Shown: positions 28,290-37,281 of the stretch, in pieces | How positions within the stretch are numbered: position 1 is the first letter of the stretch | How the letters are laid out: each line of letters begins with the position of its first letter | From: Olsenella_K sp050953285 | GTDB taxonomy: Bacteria > Actinomycetota > Coriobacteriia > Coriobacteriales > Atopobiaceae | DNA length: 64,000 bases | NCBI GenBank assembly: GCA_050953285.1 | Contig: JBMNMK010000001.1 | Coordinates: 62,001 to 126,000 of the forward strand | Direction of reading: 5' to 3' | Program-made: the position numbers and the translations under genes | The notes under the pieces: generated by a model | Seen by the model: only the letters and a program-made list of their open reading frames with translations | What the model was told of the DNA's origin: nothing | Database searches by the model: none

Positions 28290-28339
28290 ACGGTCGTATC
28301 GACGTACAGAGGCACTTATAGCAGCTAGTAATTCTTAAA

Positions 28340-28370
28340 GCCTTATGGGGTGACGTGTCCTCCATAAGGC
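28340..28370 (+). terminator. Terminator of the bifunctional nuclease gene
   Basis: GCCTTATGG / CCATAAGGC, 9-bp stem, about 50 bp after the stop, followed by CTTATT. Weak U tract. Confidence 0.55.
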
Positions 28371-28453
28371 CTTATTAGCTTGCTGAAGTTCTATAGTTAG
28401 TAATGGATGTCCTCGTTTTTAGTCCAGAAGCTGCGGATTCAAAGGATCACACG

Positions 28454-28729
28454 TTAAGATCCTCCCAACAAAAAAATCATTCCCGCAAGAACAAATATGC
28501 TCAGTGCAATAATGCCCATACACAAGGCTTTTATCACCGCTTCACCCTCTCCCAGGACAAGATTGTTGGCATCAAATAGTAAGAAGAAGGTAAGGCTCTT
28601 TAAGAACGTGGCGTCTTCACCAGAATTTGCAAGCATCTGAAGTACAAATATCAGTATTGGTATACCTGCATCTGCAGCGAGGCTGTATTTGGCCTCAGAA
28701 AAGAGACAAGATGTAAAGAAGAAATCCAT
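28454..28729 (-). pseudogene. C-terminal remnant of an ABC-2 type permease
   Basis: A 91-residue open frame with two or three membrane helices. EAKYSLAADAGIPILIFVLQ, then ANSGE, LKSLTFFLLFDAN, then a final hydrophobic helix, match the last two helices of ABC-2 permeases (SLxxGIPxxFF...MLAN...LKYxTxFTLFD). No upstream part and no ATPase gene are present, so I read it as a relic. A short membrane protein that is still expressed cannot be excluded. Confidence 0.55.
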
Positions 28730-28871
28730 GCTGTGTATTGAACGTAGGAGTGTTAAACACCACCGTCGATAAGCTCATGCGCGCCACGTTCAAGTATCTC
28801 GTTAAAGCGTTACGTTCATAAGCTACGTTATTGATTCGTTTATATAAGACCTCACTGGCGCAAGAAAAGAA

Positions 28872-28903
28872 AAAGGAGTGCAACCGTTCCGTTGCACTCC
28901 TTT
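28872..28903 (-). terminator. Terminator of the gyrB-gyrA transcript
   Basis: AAAGGAGTGCAAC / GTTGCACTCCTTT, 13-bp perfect stem with a 6-base loop. On the minus strand it is followed by TTCTTTTC. It lies about 80 bp beyond the gyrA stop. Confidence 0.9.
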
Positions 28904-28984
28904 ACTATTAAGCATGATACGTACGTTCGTGATGCCACAACACACGTCGACGCACCGCACGCTGCTAATTAGCTATTTAAGCAG

Positions 28985-31843
28985 CTATTCCTCTTCATCC
29001 AGAATCTCTGCATCGTAGTCTTCTTCTCCACCAATATCAACTGGCTCGTCTTCCGTCGGTGCAGATTGCTCACCTGCAGACGCAAGATCTAAGGCACCTT
29101 GACGCTCATCTATATTGTTGGATTTAGCTGCCTTCTTTTTGTGAGCAACCATACGCGCCATAGCACTGACGTGGTCACCCTCGGTGAGATTCATGATCTT
29201 GACGCCCTGCGTTGCGCGACCCAGACGAGAAATGTCGGTAGCCTTCACGCGGATCATGACACCCTCTTCACTCACAATCATGAGCTCATGCTGCGGGCCA
29301 ATCACGCGACAAGCAACCAATTTGCCCTTCTTGTCAGTCATAGCAATGGTATATACACCCTGACCTCCGCGTTTGTGCTCAGGATAGTCAGACACCGGTG
29401 TGCGCTTGCCATAGCCGTTCTCTGTCAAGACGACAAGATCGCCGTTGCCGTTGCTTATCTCCATGCCGAGCATCTTGGCATCGCTCTTGAGTGTAATGCC
29501 GCGGACTCCAGAGGTATCGCGACCCATCGGTCGGACATCACCCTCGTTGAACATGATCGCCTTGCCGTCGGTGGAGCAGAGGATAACCTTTTCATTCTGC
29601 TTAACCATCCGAACATTGACGAGTTCATCGCCCCCTTTGAGCTTGATGGCAATGAGACCGTCTTTGCGAGAGACATCATAGGCGCTCAGCGCCGTCTTTT
29701 TGACCATGCCCTCGCGCGTGGCAAACATGAGGTAGGTGTCCTCCGAGAAGTCACGCGTGCACAGGACGGCGGTCGGGTGCTCTCCTTCGCCCAGATTTAG
29801 TACGTTCACGAGCGCAGAGCCGCGCGACGTCCTGGAGCCCAGCGGCAGCTCGTGGACCTTCAGGCGATACACCTTGCCTTTATTGGTGAAGAACAGCACG
29901 TAATCATGGGTGCTCGCCACAAAAAGGTCCTCGACAAAGTCGTTGTCCTTGAGCGACAAGCCCCTCATACCCTTGCCGCCGCGGCGCTGCTGGCGATAGT
30001 TAGCCACGGCCAGGCGCTTCACGTAGCCAGAATGCGTAAACGTGACGACCATATCTTCTTCGGCGATAAGATCCTCCACGTCCAAATCCTCTGCTGACTC
30101 CGTGTTGATCTTGGTGCGGCGGGCGTCAGAGTACTTGTTGGCAATAGCGCTGAGCTCATCTTTAATGACTGCCATGAGCTTGGGTGGGTTGGCGAGAAGA
30201 TCCTTGAAGTAGGCAATCTGTTCGTGCAGCTCTTTGATCTGAGCCACGAGCTCGTCGCGGGCTAAGCCCGTCAGGCGGCGCAGGCGCATCTGCAAGATTG
30301 CCTCACCCTGGACATCATCCAAGTCAAAACGCTCACGCATACGCTGCTTTGCTTCTGCATCATCGTGAGAGGAGCGAATGATATGGACGATCTCATCAAT
30401 GTTGTCCACCGCAATGAGCAGACCCTCTAAGATATGCACGCGTTTCTCGGCTTTATCCAGGTCATACTTGGTGCGACGCGTCACCACGTCCACCTGATGC
30501 TCAATGTAGTAGCGGATCATCTCACACAGGGAGAGAGTGCATGGCACGCCATCTACCAGGGCAATATCTATGACGCCAAAGGTTGTTTGGAGCTGCGTGC
30601 GCTTGTAGAGGTTGTTGAGGACCACCTGCGGCACAGCGCCCGTCTTGAGGTCAATAACAATGCGCATGCCCTTGCGGTTGGACTCATCGCGCATGTCTGA
30701 GATGCCGTCAAGCTTCTTCTCATTGACCAGCTGGGCAACTTTTTCCTGCAAAAGACCCTTATTGACCTGATAGGGGATCTCAGTGACAACCAAGCGCTGG
30801 CGGCCATTTTTACGCTGCTCAACGTGTACTTTTGAGCGGACAGTGACACTACCGCGGCCCGTCTCATACGCCTCTCTAATGCCTTTTGTTCCCATAATGA
30901 TGCCGCCGGTAGGGAAGTCGGGACCAGGTAGCACCGTCATGAGCTCATCTAACGTGACATCTGGATTGTCGATCATCATACAAACAGCATCCGAGACCTC
31001 TTTGAGATTGTGAGGCGGAATGTTGGTTGCCATACCAACAGCAATGCCATTTGAGCCATTTACCAGCAAGTTAGGGAAGCGAGAAGGCAGAACTACAGGC
31101 TCGGTTAAGGACTCTTCGTAGTTGGGTTGGAGGTCAACCGTCTCTTTGTTGAGATCTGCCAGCATCTCCATAGCGCAGCGCGTCAACCTTGATTCGGTAT
31201 AACGCATAGCTGCGGGTTTGTCACCGTCGATGGAACCAAAGTTACCATGACCATCAATGAGCGGCAGGCGCATGGAGAAGTCCTGCGACATACGGGCCAT
31301 TGCCTCGTAGATTGAGGAGTCGCCATGCGGATGGTACTTACCCATGACTTCACCGACGGTCCATGCGGACTTCTTATGGGGCTTGTTTGGCGTAATGCCC
31401 GCCTCGTTCATAGCGTAGAGGATACGACGATGAACGGGCTTCAAGCCATCGCGCACATCCGGGAGTGCACGGGCAACGATGACCGACATGGAATACTCAA
31501 GGAAGGAGGTTTTCATCTCACTTGCCATGTCTGTTGGCTTGAGCGCGCCGCCATGGATATCTTCCAAGGAGAGACGCGTGCCGGCCTCGTCAGAGATGGT
31601 GTGGGAGAGGTTGGCGCCGGCTAGAGCAGGTGTGTTCTCCTCTTCAGCCTCAAAGTCGTTCTCGTCGTCGAGATCATCCTCGTCGTCGAGGTCGTCGTCC
31701 TCATCGGCGTCGAGGTCATCCATGTCATCTGTATCATCATTCAGGAGATCATCGAAGTTCTCGCCCCGTGAATCTGAAGATGAGTTTTGTGCGTCATCTT
31801 CATTACCGAGAAGATCGTTGTGTCCGTTGTTATCTTCTGCCAC
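28985..31843 (-). CDS. gyrA: DNA gyrase subunit A with long acidic N-terminal extension
   Basis: Cleavage and rejoining subunit of gyrase, 952 residues. The conserved protein starts at about residue 90 (LSLEDIHGGALKPTDM). Before it lie about 90 residues dominated by Asp and Glu (DDMDDLDADEDDDLDDEDDL), absent from standard GyrA. The catalytic Tyr is in AAMRYTESRL, the quinolone region reads HPHGDSSIYEAM (Ser and Glu at the two common resistance sites), and the GyrA box is QQRRGGKGM. A second acidic stretch closes the protein. Start GTG 31843, 54 bp after gyrB. The Asp/Glu codons form a GAT/GAC/GAG-rich repeat at about 31640-31745. Confidence 0.95.
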   Translation of the reverse strand: MAEDNNGHNDLLGNEDDAQNSSSDSRGENFDDLLNDDTDDMDDLDADEDDDLDDEDDLDDENDFEAEEENTPALAGANLSHTISDEAGTRLSLEDIHGGALKPTDMASEMKTSFLEYSMSVIVARALPDVRDGLKPVHRRILYAMNEAGITPNKPHKKSAWTVGEVMGKYHPHGDSSIYEAMARMSQDFSMRLPLIDGHGNFGSIDGDKPAAMRYTESRLTRCAMEMLADLNKETVDLQPNYEESLTEPVVLPSRFPNLLVNGSNGIAVGMATNIPPHNLKEVSDAVCMMIDNPDVTLDELMTVLPGPDFPTGGIIMGTKGIREAYETGRGSVTVRSKVHVEQRKNGRQRLVVTEIPYQVNKGLLQEKVAQLVNEKKLDGISDMRDESNRKGMRIVIDLKTGAVPQVVLNNLYKRTQLQTTFGVIDIALVDGVPCTLSLCEMIRYYIEHQVDVVTRRTKYDLDKAEKRVHILEGLLIAVDNIDEIVHIIRSSHDDAEAKQRMRERFDLDDVQGEAILQMRLRRLTGLARDELVAQIKELHEQIAYFKDLLANPPKLMAVIKDELSAIANKYSDARRTKINTESAEDLDVEDLIAEEDMVVTFTHSGYVKRLAVANYRQQRRGGKGMRGLSLKDNDFVEDLFVASTHDYVLFFTNKGKVYRLKVHELPLGSRTSRGSALVNVLNLGEGEHPTAVLCTRDFSEDTYLMFATREGMVKKTALSAYDVSRKDGLIAIKLKGGDELVNVRMVKQNEKVILCSTDGKAIMFNEGDVRPMGRDTSGVRGITLKSDAKMLGMEISNGNGDLVVLTENGYGKRTPVSDYPEHKRGGQGVYTIAMTDKKGKLVACRVIGPQHELMIVSEEGVMIRVKATDISRLGRATQGVKIMNLTEGDHVSAMARMVAHKKKAAKSNNIDERQGALDLASAGEQSAPTEDEPVDIGGEEDYDAEILDEEE

Positions 31844-31897
31844 TGCAAAGCCTTTCTGTAAACTCGCTCAACGTGTGTTCGTGTGCAGCGTTTTTGG

Positions 31898-33844
31898 CTA
31901 GATATCCAAGAAACGCACGTCTTTTGCGTGACTTTGGATGAAATTCTTACGCTTCTCAACCATGGTTCCCATAAGATCGCTCACGGCACGCTCGGCGGCC
32001 ATGGCGTCATCAATGGTCACCTTGAGCATGATGCGGTTCTTGGGATCCATCGTGGTTGTCCAGAGCTGCTCTGGATCCATCTCTCCCAGACCCTTGTAGC
32101 GCTGGACCGTGTACTTGCTTGAGTCAGAGTACTTTGCAGCTTCTACCGAAAGCTCCTCGTCTGAATACAGATAGGTGCCGCGCTTTTTGCCCTTGGGTTT
32201 AAGCTGGTAGAGAGGAGGCTGCGCCACATAAATGTAGCCAGCGTCGATCATAGGACGCATGAAACGGTAGAAGAATGTGAGGAGCAAGATTCTAATGTGC
32301 GCACCATCAACATCTGCATCCGTCATGATCACGATCTTGTGATAGCGGGCCTTATTGATATCAAACTCCTGGTCAACGCCGGTACCAATAGCCGTGATAA
32401 GGCTCTGGATGGTGTCTGATGAAAGCGCGCGATGCTCTTGTACGCGCTCGACGTTTAAGATCTTGCCACGCAGAGGAAGTATTGCCTGGATGGTACGGTC
32501 TCTTGCCATCTTGGCAGAACCACCTGCGGAATCACCCTCCACTATGAAGAGTTCTGTCATCTCAGCATCTCTGACAGAACAATCCGCAAGCTTGCCAGGC
32601 AGAGAAGCACTCTCCAAAAGCCCCTTGCGGCGCGTCGCCTGGCGCGCCTTTTGCGCAGCCAGACGGCCGCGCGCAGCGGCGCTGGCCTTCTTGAAAATCT
32701 CACGCGCTTGGTTGGGGTGCTCTTCCAGATACTCCGCAAACTGCTGGCTCACAATCTTGTTGGTAAGGGTGCGGATGTAGGAATTGCCCAGTTTAGCCTT
32801 TGTTTGGCCCTCAAACTGAGGGTCGGGCAGCTTGACAGAAATGACCGCCGTGAGACCCTCACGCACATCATCGCCCGTCAGGTTTGAATCCTTCTCTTTG
32901 AGCAGCTTCTTGCTACGGGCATAATCATTTAACGTCTTTGTGAGTGCCGTACGGAAGCCCTCCAGGTGCATACCGCCCTCGTCGGTATAGATATCGTTGG
33001 CAAACGAAAGCACCTGTTCACCGTAGCCAGTGTTCCATTGCATGGAAACCTCTACCTCACCGCGGCGGGCAGCAGGGGTGTCGGCGTCTGTCTTACCTTC
33101 AATGTAGACAGGCTTGGAGAGACCGGGCAGAATGGTCTTCTCGCTGTTTAAGAACTTAACGAAGTCGATGATTCCGCCCTGATAGCAGAACTCATCAACG
33201 CGTGGCTGAAGCTCACGCTCGTCCGTCAGGATAATCTTGAGGCCCTTATTGAGAAACGCCGTCTCCTGCAGGCGATCATGCAAGGTGTCGTAATTAAAGA
33301 CGGTGGTGTCGAAGATCTCTTCATCAGGCCAGAAGGTAACCGTGGTACCTGTTGCTTTGCTGGTTCCCGTCTTCTCCATCTTCTTGGTGACTTTACCGCG
33401 AGAAAATTCCATCTCATAGATGCCGCCATCGCGCTTTACGGAGACCACCATACGGCTGGATAGGGCATTTACAACAGAAACGCCGACGCCGTGAAGACCT
33501 CCGGAAACCTTATAAGCATCGTTGTCAAACTTGCCACCTGCATGAAGTACCGTCAAGACAACTTCAAGCGTTGGTATTTTCTTTTGTGGGTGCAGCGCCA
33601 CAGGGATGCCGCGGCCGTTATCTTCAACGCTGACCGAATTGTCGGCGTGGACGGTCACTTTAATCTTGGTACAAAACCCTGCCATTGCCTCATCGACTGA
33701 GTTATCCACAATCTCCCACACCAGGTGGTGAAGACCGGTGGTTGAAGTTGAGCCAATATACATACCAGGGCGTTTACGTACTGGATCCAGACCTTCCAGA
33801 ACCTTAATACTACTTGCGCCGTATTCATCTTCCTTGTTTGCCAC
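31898..33844 (-). CDS. gyrB: DNA gyrase subunit B
   Basis: ATPase subunit of gyrase, 648 residues. GHKL ATPase motifs are EIVDNSVDEAM, VEDNGRGIPV and GGLHGVGVSVVNALS; the TOPRIM part has FIVEGDSAGGSAKMARDR and DADVDGAHIR. GAGAAGGGA lies six bases before GTG 33844, hence this start; ATG 33850 and TTG 33877 are in frame. A perfect DnaA consensus nonamer TTATCCACA occurs inside it at 33702-33710, probably by chance of coding (DNSVD). It forms a transcript with gyrA. Confidence 0.96.
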   Translation of the reverse strand: MANKEDEYGASSIKVLEGLDPVRKRPGMYIGSTSTTGLHHLVWEIVDNSVDEAMAGFCTKIKVTVHADNSVSVEDNGRGIPVALHPQKKIPTLEVVLTVLHAGGKFDNDAYKVSGGLHGVGVSVVNALSSRMVVSVKRDGGIYEMEFSRGKVTKKMEKTGTSKATGTTVTFWPDEEIFDTTVFNYDTLHDRLQETAFLNKGLKIILTDERELQPRVDEFCYQGGIIDFVKFLNSEKTILPGLSKPVYIEGKTDADTPAARRGEVEVSMQWNTGYGEQVLSFANDIYTDEGGMHLEGFRTALTKTLNDYARSKKLLKEKDSNLTGDDVREGLTAVISVKLPDPQFEGQTKAKLGNSYIRTLTNKIVSQQFAEYLEEHPNQAREIFKKASAAARGRLAAQKARQATRRKGLLESASLPGKLADCSVRDAEMTELFIVEGDSAGGSAKMARDRTIQAILPLRGKILNVERVQEHRALSSDTIQSLITAIGTGVDQEFDINKARYHKIVIMTDADVDGAHIRILLLTFFYRFMRPMIDAGYIYVAQPPLYQLKPKGKKRGTYLYSDEELSVEAAKYSDSSKYTVQRYKGLGEMDPEQLWTTTMDPKNRIMLKVTIDDAMAAERAVSDLMGTMVEKRKNFIQSHAKDVRFLDI

Positions 33845-34014
33845 ACACATTCCCTTCTCATGGTGATGCTGATCCAAGTAAGAACTTGGACGCAGGTATC
33901 CATTCTAATTCAAATGCCGTTTTATTGTTTGGACGGCATATATTTTATGTTATAAATTAATTAATCTTATGGTTAGGAGACTTTGTAAGCCTGTTTGAGG
34001 CCACATTTATAATC

Positions 34015-34701
34015 CTAAGACCTGTTGGCCTTTTGCTTAATAAATGAGAATCTAACGGCGCGAGAAACGCTTGCTCTCAACTTTTCCGGAACTAAAGATG
34101 CAAGTTTTTGAACCGTAGCCTCTTCTTCATGAGATAACGTGGGTAATTCTGTCTGTTTTGGCGAGTCTTGCACGACCCGCTTTTTCTTTATGTAGCGATC
34201 CTTCGAAAGCCGAAATTCTATACCAGAAACTGCATAACCAAAATTAGCCAAGCGTGCAAGATAGATCTCTTTATTGGTCGAGAAGTCCGTGAGGCGGCCA
34301 TGTGAATCCACATAGACTCCAAGAATCGGCGCAGCACCTTGTTTTTTTGCGGGCCGCAAGTACACACCTGTGGTGTGTTCGTGCTCAATTTTTCCATTGC
34401 ACGCATACCATGCGCGCGCGGCCTTCTGGGCGTCACTTAAATGGTCGCCAAACTCGCCCTGTAAATAGCCTCCAACCAGGTTGTTTGCAGAGCTCGTGCG
34501 TGAAAGACTGTCTGTTGCAGCGCGGGCGCGTAAGACCTCTTGCGACGGCTCCAAGTTCCAGGTATGAGATTGCCAATACAGGGCTGACCTGTTGCGCTTA
34601 TGTATGGGAGGTTGCGCGTCCGCAGGCGACACTTTACGCGCGGGTGACTGTTTGCATTCAGCCGCCCTTTTATCGTGTTTAGGTGATTCACTGGGTTTCA
34701 T
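34015..34701 (-). CDS. DUF721 (DciA-like) protein
   Basis: The 228-residue protein has a basic, Ser-rich N-terminal half and a C-terminal domain with ILGVYVDSHGRLTDFSTNKE followed by LARLANFG, matching DUF721, the family of the helicase-loading protein DciA. The location between recF and gyrB is the usual one in actinobacteria. The start ATG overlaps the last 14 bases of recF, so translation is coupled. No DnaC or DnaI loader is seen in the window, which fits a DciA role with DnaB at 15.8 kb; that is inference. Confidence 0.75.
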   Translation of the reverse strand: MKPSESPKHDKRAAECKQSPARKVSPADAQPPIHKRNRSALYWQSHTWNLEPSQEVLRARAATDSLSRTSSANNLVGGYLQGEFGDHLSDAQKAARAWYACNGKIEHEHTTGVYLRPAKKQGAAPILGVYVDSHGRLTDFSTNKEIYLARLANFGYAVSGIEFRLSKDRYIKKKRVVQDSPKQTELPTLSHEEEATVQKLASLVPEKLRASVSRAVRFSFIKQKANRS

Positions 34702-35788
34702 AAGGAATCACCTGCGCATTCTCTAGAAGTGGTCGGGGGAAATATTCCAGGTTGGTGGTGGTGACAACCGTCTGGATACCGTCTTGGACAAACTTGGTGA
34801 TAGCAGCGCGGCGCACCGAATCAAGCTCACTCATCACATCATCGAGCAAGAGCAGGGGTTTATCGCCCAGCACCTCTTCTGCTATCTCAACCTCTGCCAT
34901 CTTCCACGCAAGCACGATGGAGCGCTGCTGGCCTTGGCTGCCAAACGATCGCGCATCGCGGTTGTTGAGCGTAAAAGTGATGTCATCTCGCTGAGGGCCG
35001 GTGCTTGTCTGTTGGCGGCGCAGATCATATGCGCGCGTAGCCTGCAAGCGCGTGGCAAACCGGTCGGCTAGCTCTGAGCGTGAAAGCTGGGAGATATCCT
35101 CTTCCGGGTCCGCAAGCGTACTAAGATATGCACAATCAATCCCATCAGTACCACTTACCTGTGAATATATTGCATTTATATGCGTTTTTATGCGCGAGAA
35201 AAGCTTCAAACGCGCATCAAGCAGCGCGGCTCCGCCGGTGGCCACCGACGCGTCCCACGCATTGAGCAGGTCGAGGTCCGGCTGCGGCTCTTTGAGCAAG
35301 CGGTTGCGCTGCTCAACTGCGTGGGAAAACGCCTGTGACAGGCGGCGGTACCCCGCGTTTGCCTGGGCGCCAAAAGCATCAAGTTCTTCTCGCCTAAAGC
35401 GAGCACTGCCTTTGACCAGGGAAAGGTCGTCTGGACAGAAGAGTACGCTCATGAGTATGGCGGATAGATCGGCCGGCTTGCACTTTTTGCCATTTCTTTC
35501 AAAGCTACGGCGGTGGGGCGTGATGGAACAGGCCACATCGAGCATTCTGCCGTCACCCGTCAGTTCTGCAGAAATGCGCGCGGTCGTGGTGCCTTCTTGA
35601 ATGAGATCTTGGGCCCGGGGATGGCGAAACGACAGTCCAGAGGTCAGCATCTGCAGAGCCTCTATAGAGTTGGTCTTGCCGGTCGCATTACGGCCGACAA
35701 GAACCGTCATTCCAGGATCAAGCGCCAACTCGCGCTCGGAGAAGTTCCGGAATGTATGCATAGAGAGAGATGAGACCTTAAGACCCAA
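34688..35788 (-). CDS. recF: DNA replication and repair protein RecF
   Basis: SMC-like ATPase loading RecA at gaps. The 366 residues show FRNF, Walker A VGRNATGKTNSIEAL, the signature FGSQGQQRSIVLAWK and Walker B LLLLDDVMSELD. Translation starts at TTG 35788 with GAGGATG upstream, one base after the dnaN stop, so the two are coupled. The 3' end overlaps the DUF721 gene. Confidence 0.96.
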   Translation of the reverse strand: MGLKVSSLSMHTFRNFSERELALDPGMTVLVGRNATGKTNSIEALQMLTSGLSFRHPRAQDLIQEGTTTARISAELTGDGRMLDVACSITPHRRSFERNGKKCKPADLSAILMSVLFCPDDLSLVKGSARFRREELDAFGAQANAGYRRLSQAFSHAVEQRNRLLKEPQPDLDLLNAWDASVATGGAALLDARLKLFSRIKTHINAIYSQVSGTDGIDCAYLSTLADPEEDISQLSRSELADRFATRLQATRAYDLRRQQTSTGPQRDDITFTLNNRDARSFGSQGQQRSIVLAWKMAEVEIAEEVLGDKPLLLLDDVMSELDSVRRAAITKFVQDGIQTVVTTTNLEYFPRPLLENAQVIPYETQ

Positions 35789-35789
35789 G

Positions 35790-36890
35790 CTACATCCTCA
35801 CAGGCATCAGCAGGTAGAGGTAGTTGATGGTCGCGTAGGACTTAAAGATGGCCGGCTGCATTGAGCTTTGGAGCTCAAGCGCAATGGTTTTCTCGCCCGT
35901 AGCTGCGTTGACGCAGTCAAAGACATAGTGGTAGTTGAGCGCAATCGACATGCTTTGGCCCTCAACATCAACATTGATGGCCTCGGTTGACTCACCTTGG
36001 TCGGGCGAGCTTGCGGAGAGCTCCATAAGGCTGCCATCTGCGTCGATATCAAAGCGCACCGAAGGATTTGCTAGTGCAATAGTAGAAACGCGCTTGAGCG
36101 CAGATGAGAGCTGGGCGGTATCTATAGTCACCGTCGTGGAGCAACCTTTGGGCAGAAGCTGCTTGTAATTGGGGAAGTTGCCTTCAATGCGGCGCGCCAC
36201 GTAGGTGGTGTTATCAAAGGTGAACACCACCTGGGTATCCGTAAGGCCAACCGTGATGGTGTCGGTATTTGACGGAATTGACAAGACGTCGTGGAAGGTT
36301 GCACCAGCAACAATTGCGGTAAAGGGCTCTGTGGTCGAGGTGGCCGTCGTTGAATCACAGACCGCAAGACGATATGAGTCCGTTGCCACAAGACGGATCA
36401 CATTGTTTTCTACCGTCAGCAAAACGCCAGATAAAATGGGTCGCGAAGTGTCTTTACTGGTGACTTTATAGACCTTATCAACCATCTTTGAGAGAAGATC
36501 ACATGGAAGCTCGACAGAATTCTCCAGGGCATACTGAGGAAACTCAGGGAAGTCCGCCGCAGCAAGAGTGTTGAGCTTAAAGCGGCTCTTCTCGCATGAA
36601 AGCGTGCAGGTTCTGTCGTCCACCTTAAAGCTAACAACAGCGTCTGGCAGCGTCTTCACGATACTTGCCAGTACCTTGCCAGAAACGACCGTTTCACCCG
36701 GTTCTTCCACATCAGCTGCAATGCTATGACGGATTGAGATATTGAGATTGGTTGATTGAAACTCCAATGTGCCCTCATAGGCTTTGATGAGGATGCCTGA
36801 GAGGATAGGCAATGTCGAGGTTGTGCCCATACCTTTGATGACAATGCCTAAAGCGCGCTCAAGTGCTGTCTGGCTAACTTTAAACCTCAC
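35790..36890 (-). CDS. dnaN: DNA polymerase III beta subunit (sliding clamp)
   Basis: Ring clamp that tethers polymerase to DNA. The 366 residues match the family: MRFKVSQTALERAL start, FKVDDRTCTLSCEKSRFKL, RPILSGVLL and the C-terminal YLLMPVRM, the partner-binding end. Start GTG 36890 has GGAGGAAACC in front. Second in the dnaA-dnaN-recF-DUF721-gyrB-gyrA order. Confidence 0.97.
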   Translation of the reverse strand: MRFKVSQTALERALGIVIKGMGTTSTLPILSGILIKAYEGTLEFQSTNLNISIRHSIAADVEEPGETVVSGKVLASIVKTLPDAVVSFKVDDRTCTLSCEKSRFKLNTLAAADFPEFPQYALENSVELPCDLLSKMVDKVYKVTSKDTSRPILSGVLLTVENNVIRLVATDSYRLAVCDSTTATSTTEPFTAIVAGATFHDVLSIPSNTDTITVGLTDTQVVFTFDNTTYVARRIEGNFPNYKQLLPKGCSTTVTIDTAQLSSALKRVSTIALANPSVRFDIDADGSLMELSASSPDQGESTEAINVDVEGQSMSIALNYHYVFDCVNAATGEKTIALELQSSMQPAIFKSYATINYLYLLMPVRM

Positions 36891-37281
36891 GGTTTCCTCC
36901 TATTACTTGTTTTCTTATATATAGAGAGATAGCAGTAATAATAGGTCATGTAGAAATGTAGAAAACAGAGTGTTTCCGCTGGTACATGATGATATAAAGA
37001 CGTGGATTCTCTTTACCTCCACTCAACAAATTCTTCTTTGAACACCATGTTTAAAACCTTCTTCCACACGAAAGCACTATTTTTAAACACCTATCTAAAA
37101 GTAATCTTCCAAGTTATCAACATTCCGCCTGACCAGCGCATATTTTGAGGATCAGCTCGCTTGAGAGATGCGTATTCTATGCGCGATACCTATCTTAGCG
37201 AGAAACTCCACGCTCTTGTGGCGGCACCTTTGCCAATATCTTGCCTCACACTTGCCACGCGCTTGCCTGAGGCAGCTGCAC
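36891..37281. promoter_or_regulatory. dnaA-dnaN spacer, AT-rich, with a DnaA-box-like nonamer
   Basis: A 391-bp AT-rich gap. TTATCAACA at 37114-37122 is one mismatch from the DnaA consensus TTATCCACA. In Bacillus the unwinding region is in this spacer; here only one box is obvious, so the main origin is more likely at 40.3 kb. It should contain the dnaN promoter. Confidence 0.5.

Noticed and set aside
33702..33710. Perfect TTATCCACA as a possible origin element inside gyrB
   Set aside because: Single copy, 6.6 kb from the cluster, and encoded by the conserved DNSVD segment of GyrB.
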